DNA of 64,000 bases from Novosphingobium nitrogenifigens DSM 19370 (GTDB lineage: Bacteria; Pseudomonadota; Alphaproteobacteria; Sphingomonadales; Sphingomonadaceae). The stretch covers positions 895,929-959,928 of the forward strand of contig NZ_GL876926.1 in assembly GCF_000192575.1 (NCBI RefSeq). The letters are read 5' to 3'. Positions 63,321 through 64,000 of this stretch are shown here, in pieces (the stretch's first letter is position 1; each line of letters starts with the position of its first letter). Made by a program: the position numbers and the translations under genes. A model generated the notes under the pieces. The model was not told where the DNA came from and ran no database searches. It worked only from the letters and a program-made list of their open reading frames with translations.

Positions 63321-64000
<680 letters not shown>

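Overview
The window looks like a chromosomal segment of a GC-rich alphaproteobacterium, most probably Sphingomonadales (Novosphingobium/Sphingobium type). This is inferred from a carotenoid gene (crtB) at the left edge, a 5-aminolevulinate synthase (the C4 route of haem synthesis), a large TonB-dependent receptor, a carboxyspermidine-type polyamine pathway, betaine-lipid genes btaAB, a LexA box of the alphaproteobacterial form GTTC-N7-GTTC, and dense housekeeping genes with many ATGA/GTGA overlaps. No rRNA, tRNA, CRISPR array, prophage or complete insertion sequence was seen.

Layout. 1-5.4 kb: 3' end of crtB, then a leftward group of an NAD-dependent reductase, an SDR, glutathione reductase and a frameshifted phosphoglucose isomerase. 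5.5-9.7 kb: lepB-rnc-era, overlapping, then a membrane glycosyltransferase. 9.8-14.3 kb: topA, dprA, plsY (leftward). 14.4-19.7 kb: murI, hemA with a structured leader, and a TonB-dependent receptor. 19.8-25.0 kb: polyamine genes (ornithine/lysine decarboxylase, carboxynorspermidine decarboxylase and synthase) with a NylB-like serine hydrolase among them. 25.1-28.1 kb: a dehydratase and btaA-btaB. 28.1-36.4 kb (leftward): an RNA methyltransferase, nnr, a small lipoprotein-like gene, ilvD, an N-formylglutamate amidohydrolase-like gene, ispE and ETF-QO. 36.6-40.0 kb: a degenerate uracil-DNA glycosylase-like gene, lytic transglycosylase, moaB and an rraB-like gene. 40.0-41.9 kb: a disrupted and restored radical-SAM gene. 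41.9-52.3 kb (leftward): tyrosine phosphatase, acyl-CoA ligase, dnaE, glutathione peroxidase, lolD-lolC and a MASE1-GGDEF cyclase. 52.6-55.3 kb: purF, SDR, PilZ. 55.3-59.6 kb (leftward): photolyase and korB-korA. 60.0-61.5 kb: alpha/beta hydrolase and rppH. 61.5-64 kb (leftward): TPR protein, RsmB-like methyltransferase and the C-terminal part of guaB.

Two things stand out. First, at 40.0-41.06 kb a PA0069-type radical-SAM gene is cut exactly in the codons of its Cys cluster by about 784 bp of lower-GC DNA. That DNA carries a small two-helix membrane protein gene plus a divergent replacement promoter and 5' end (46 of 78 residues identical, no gaps) that rebuilds the gene. Both the original and the replacement promoter carry a perfect LexA box. 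Second, the first 5.4 kb hold a dense cluster of the near-palindrome CGTWACG (13 exact copies, 17 with GTAACG). It crosses genes and spacers, forces rare TTA and GTA codons, and almost disappears after about 5,390. Neither is explained by the ordinary genes around them.
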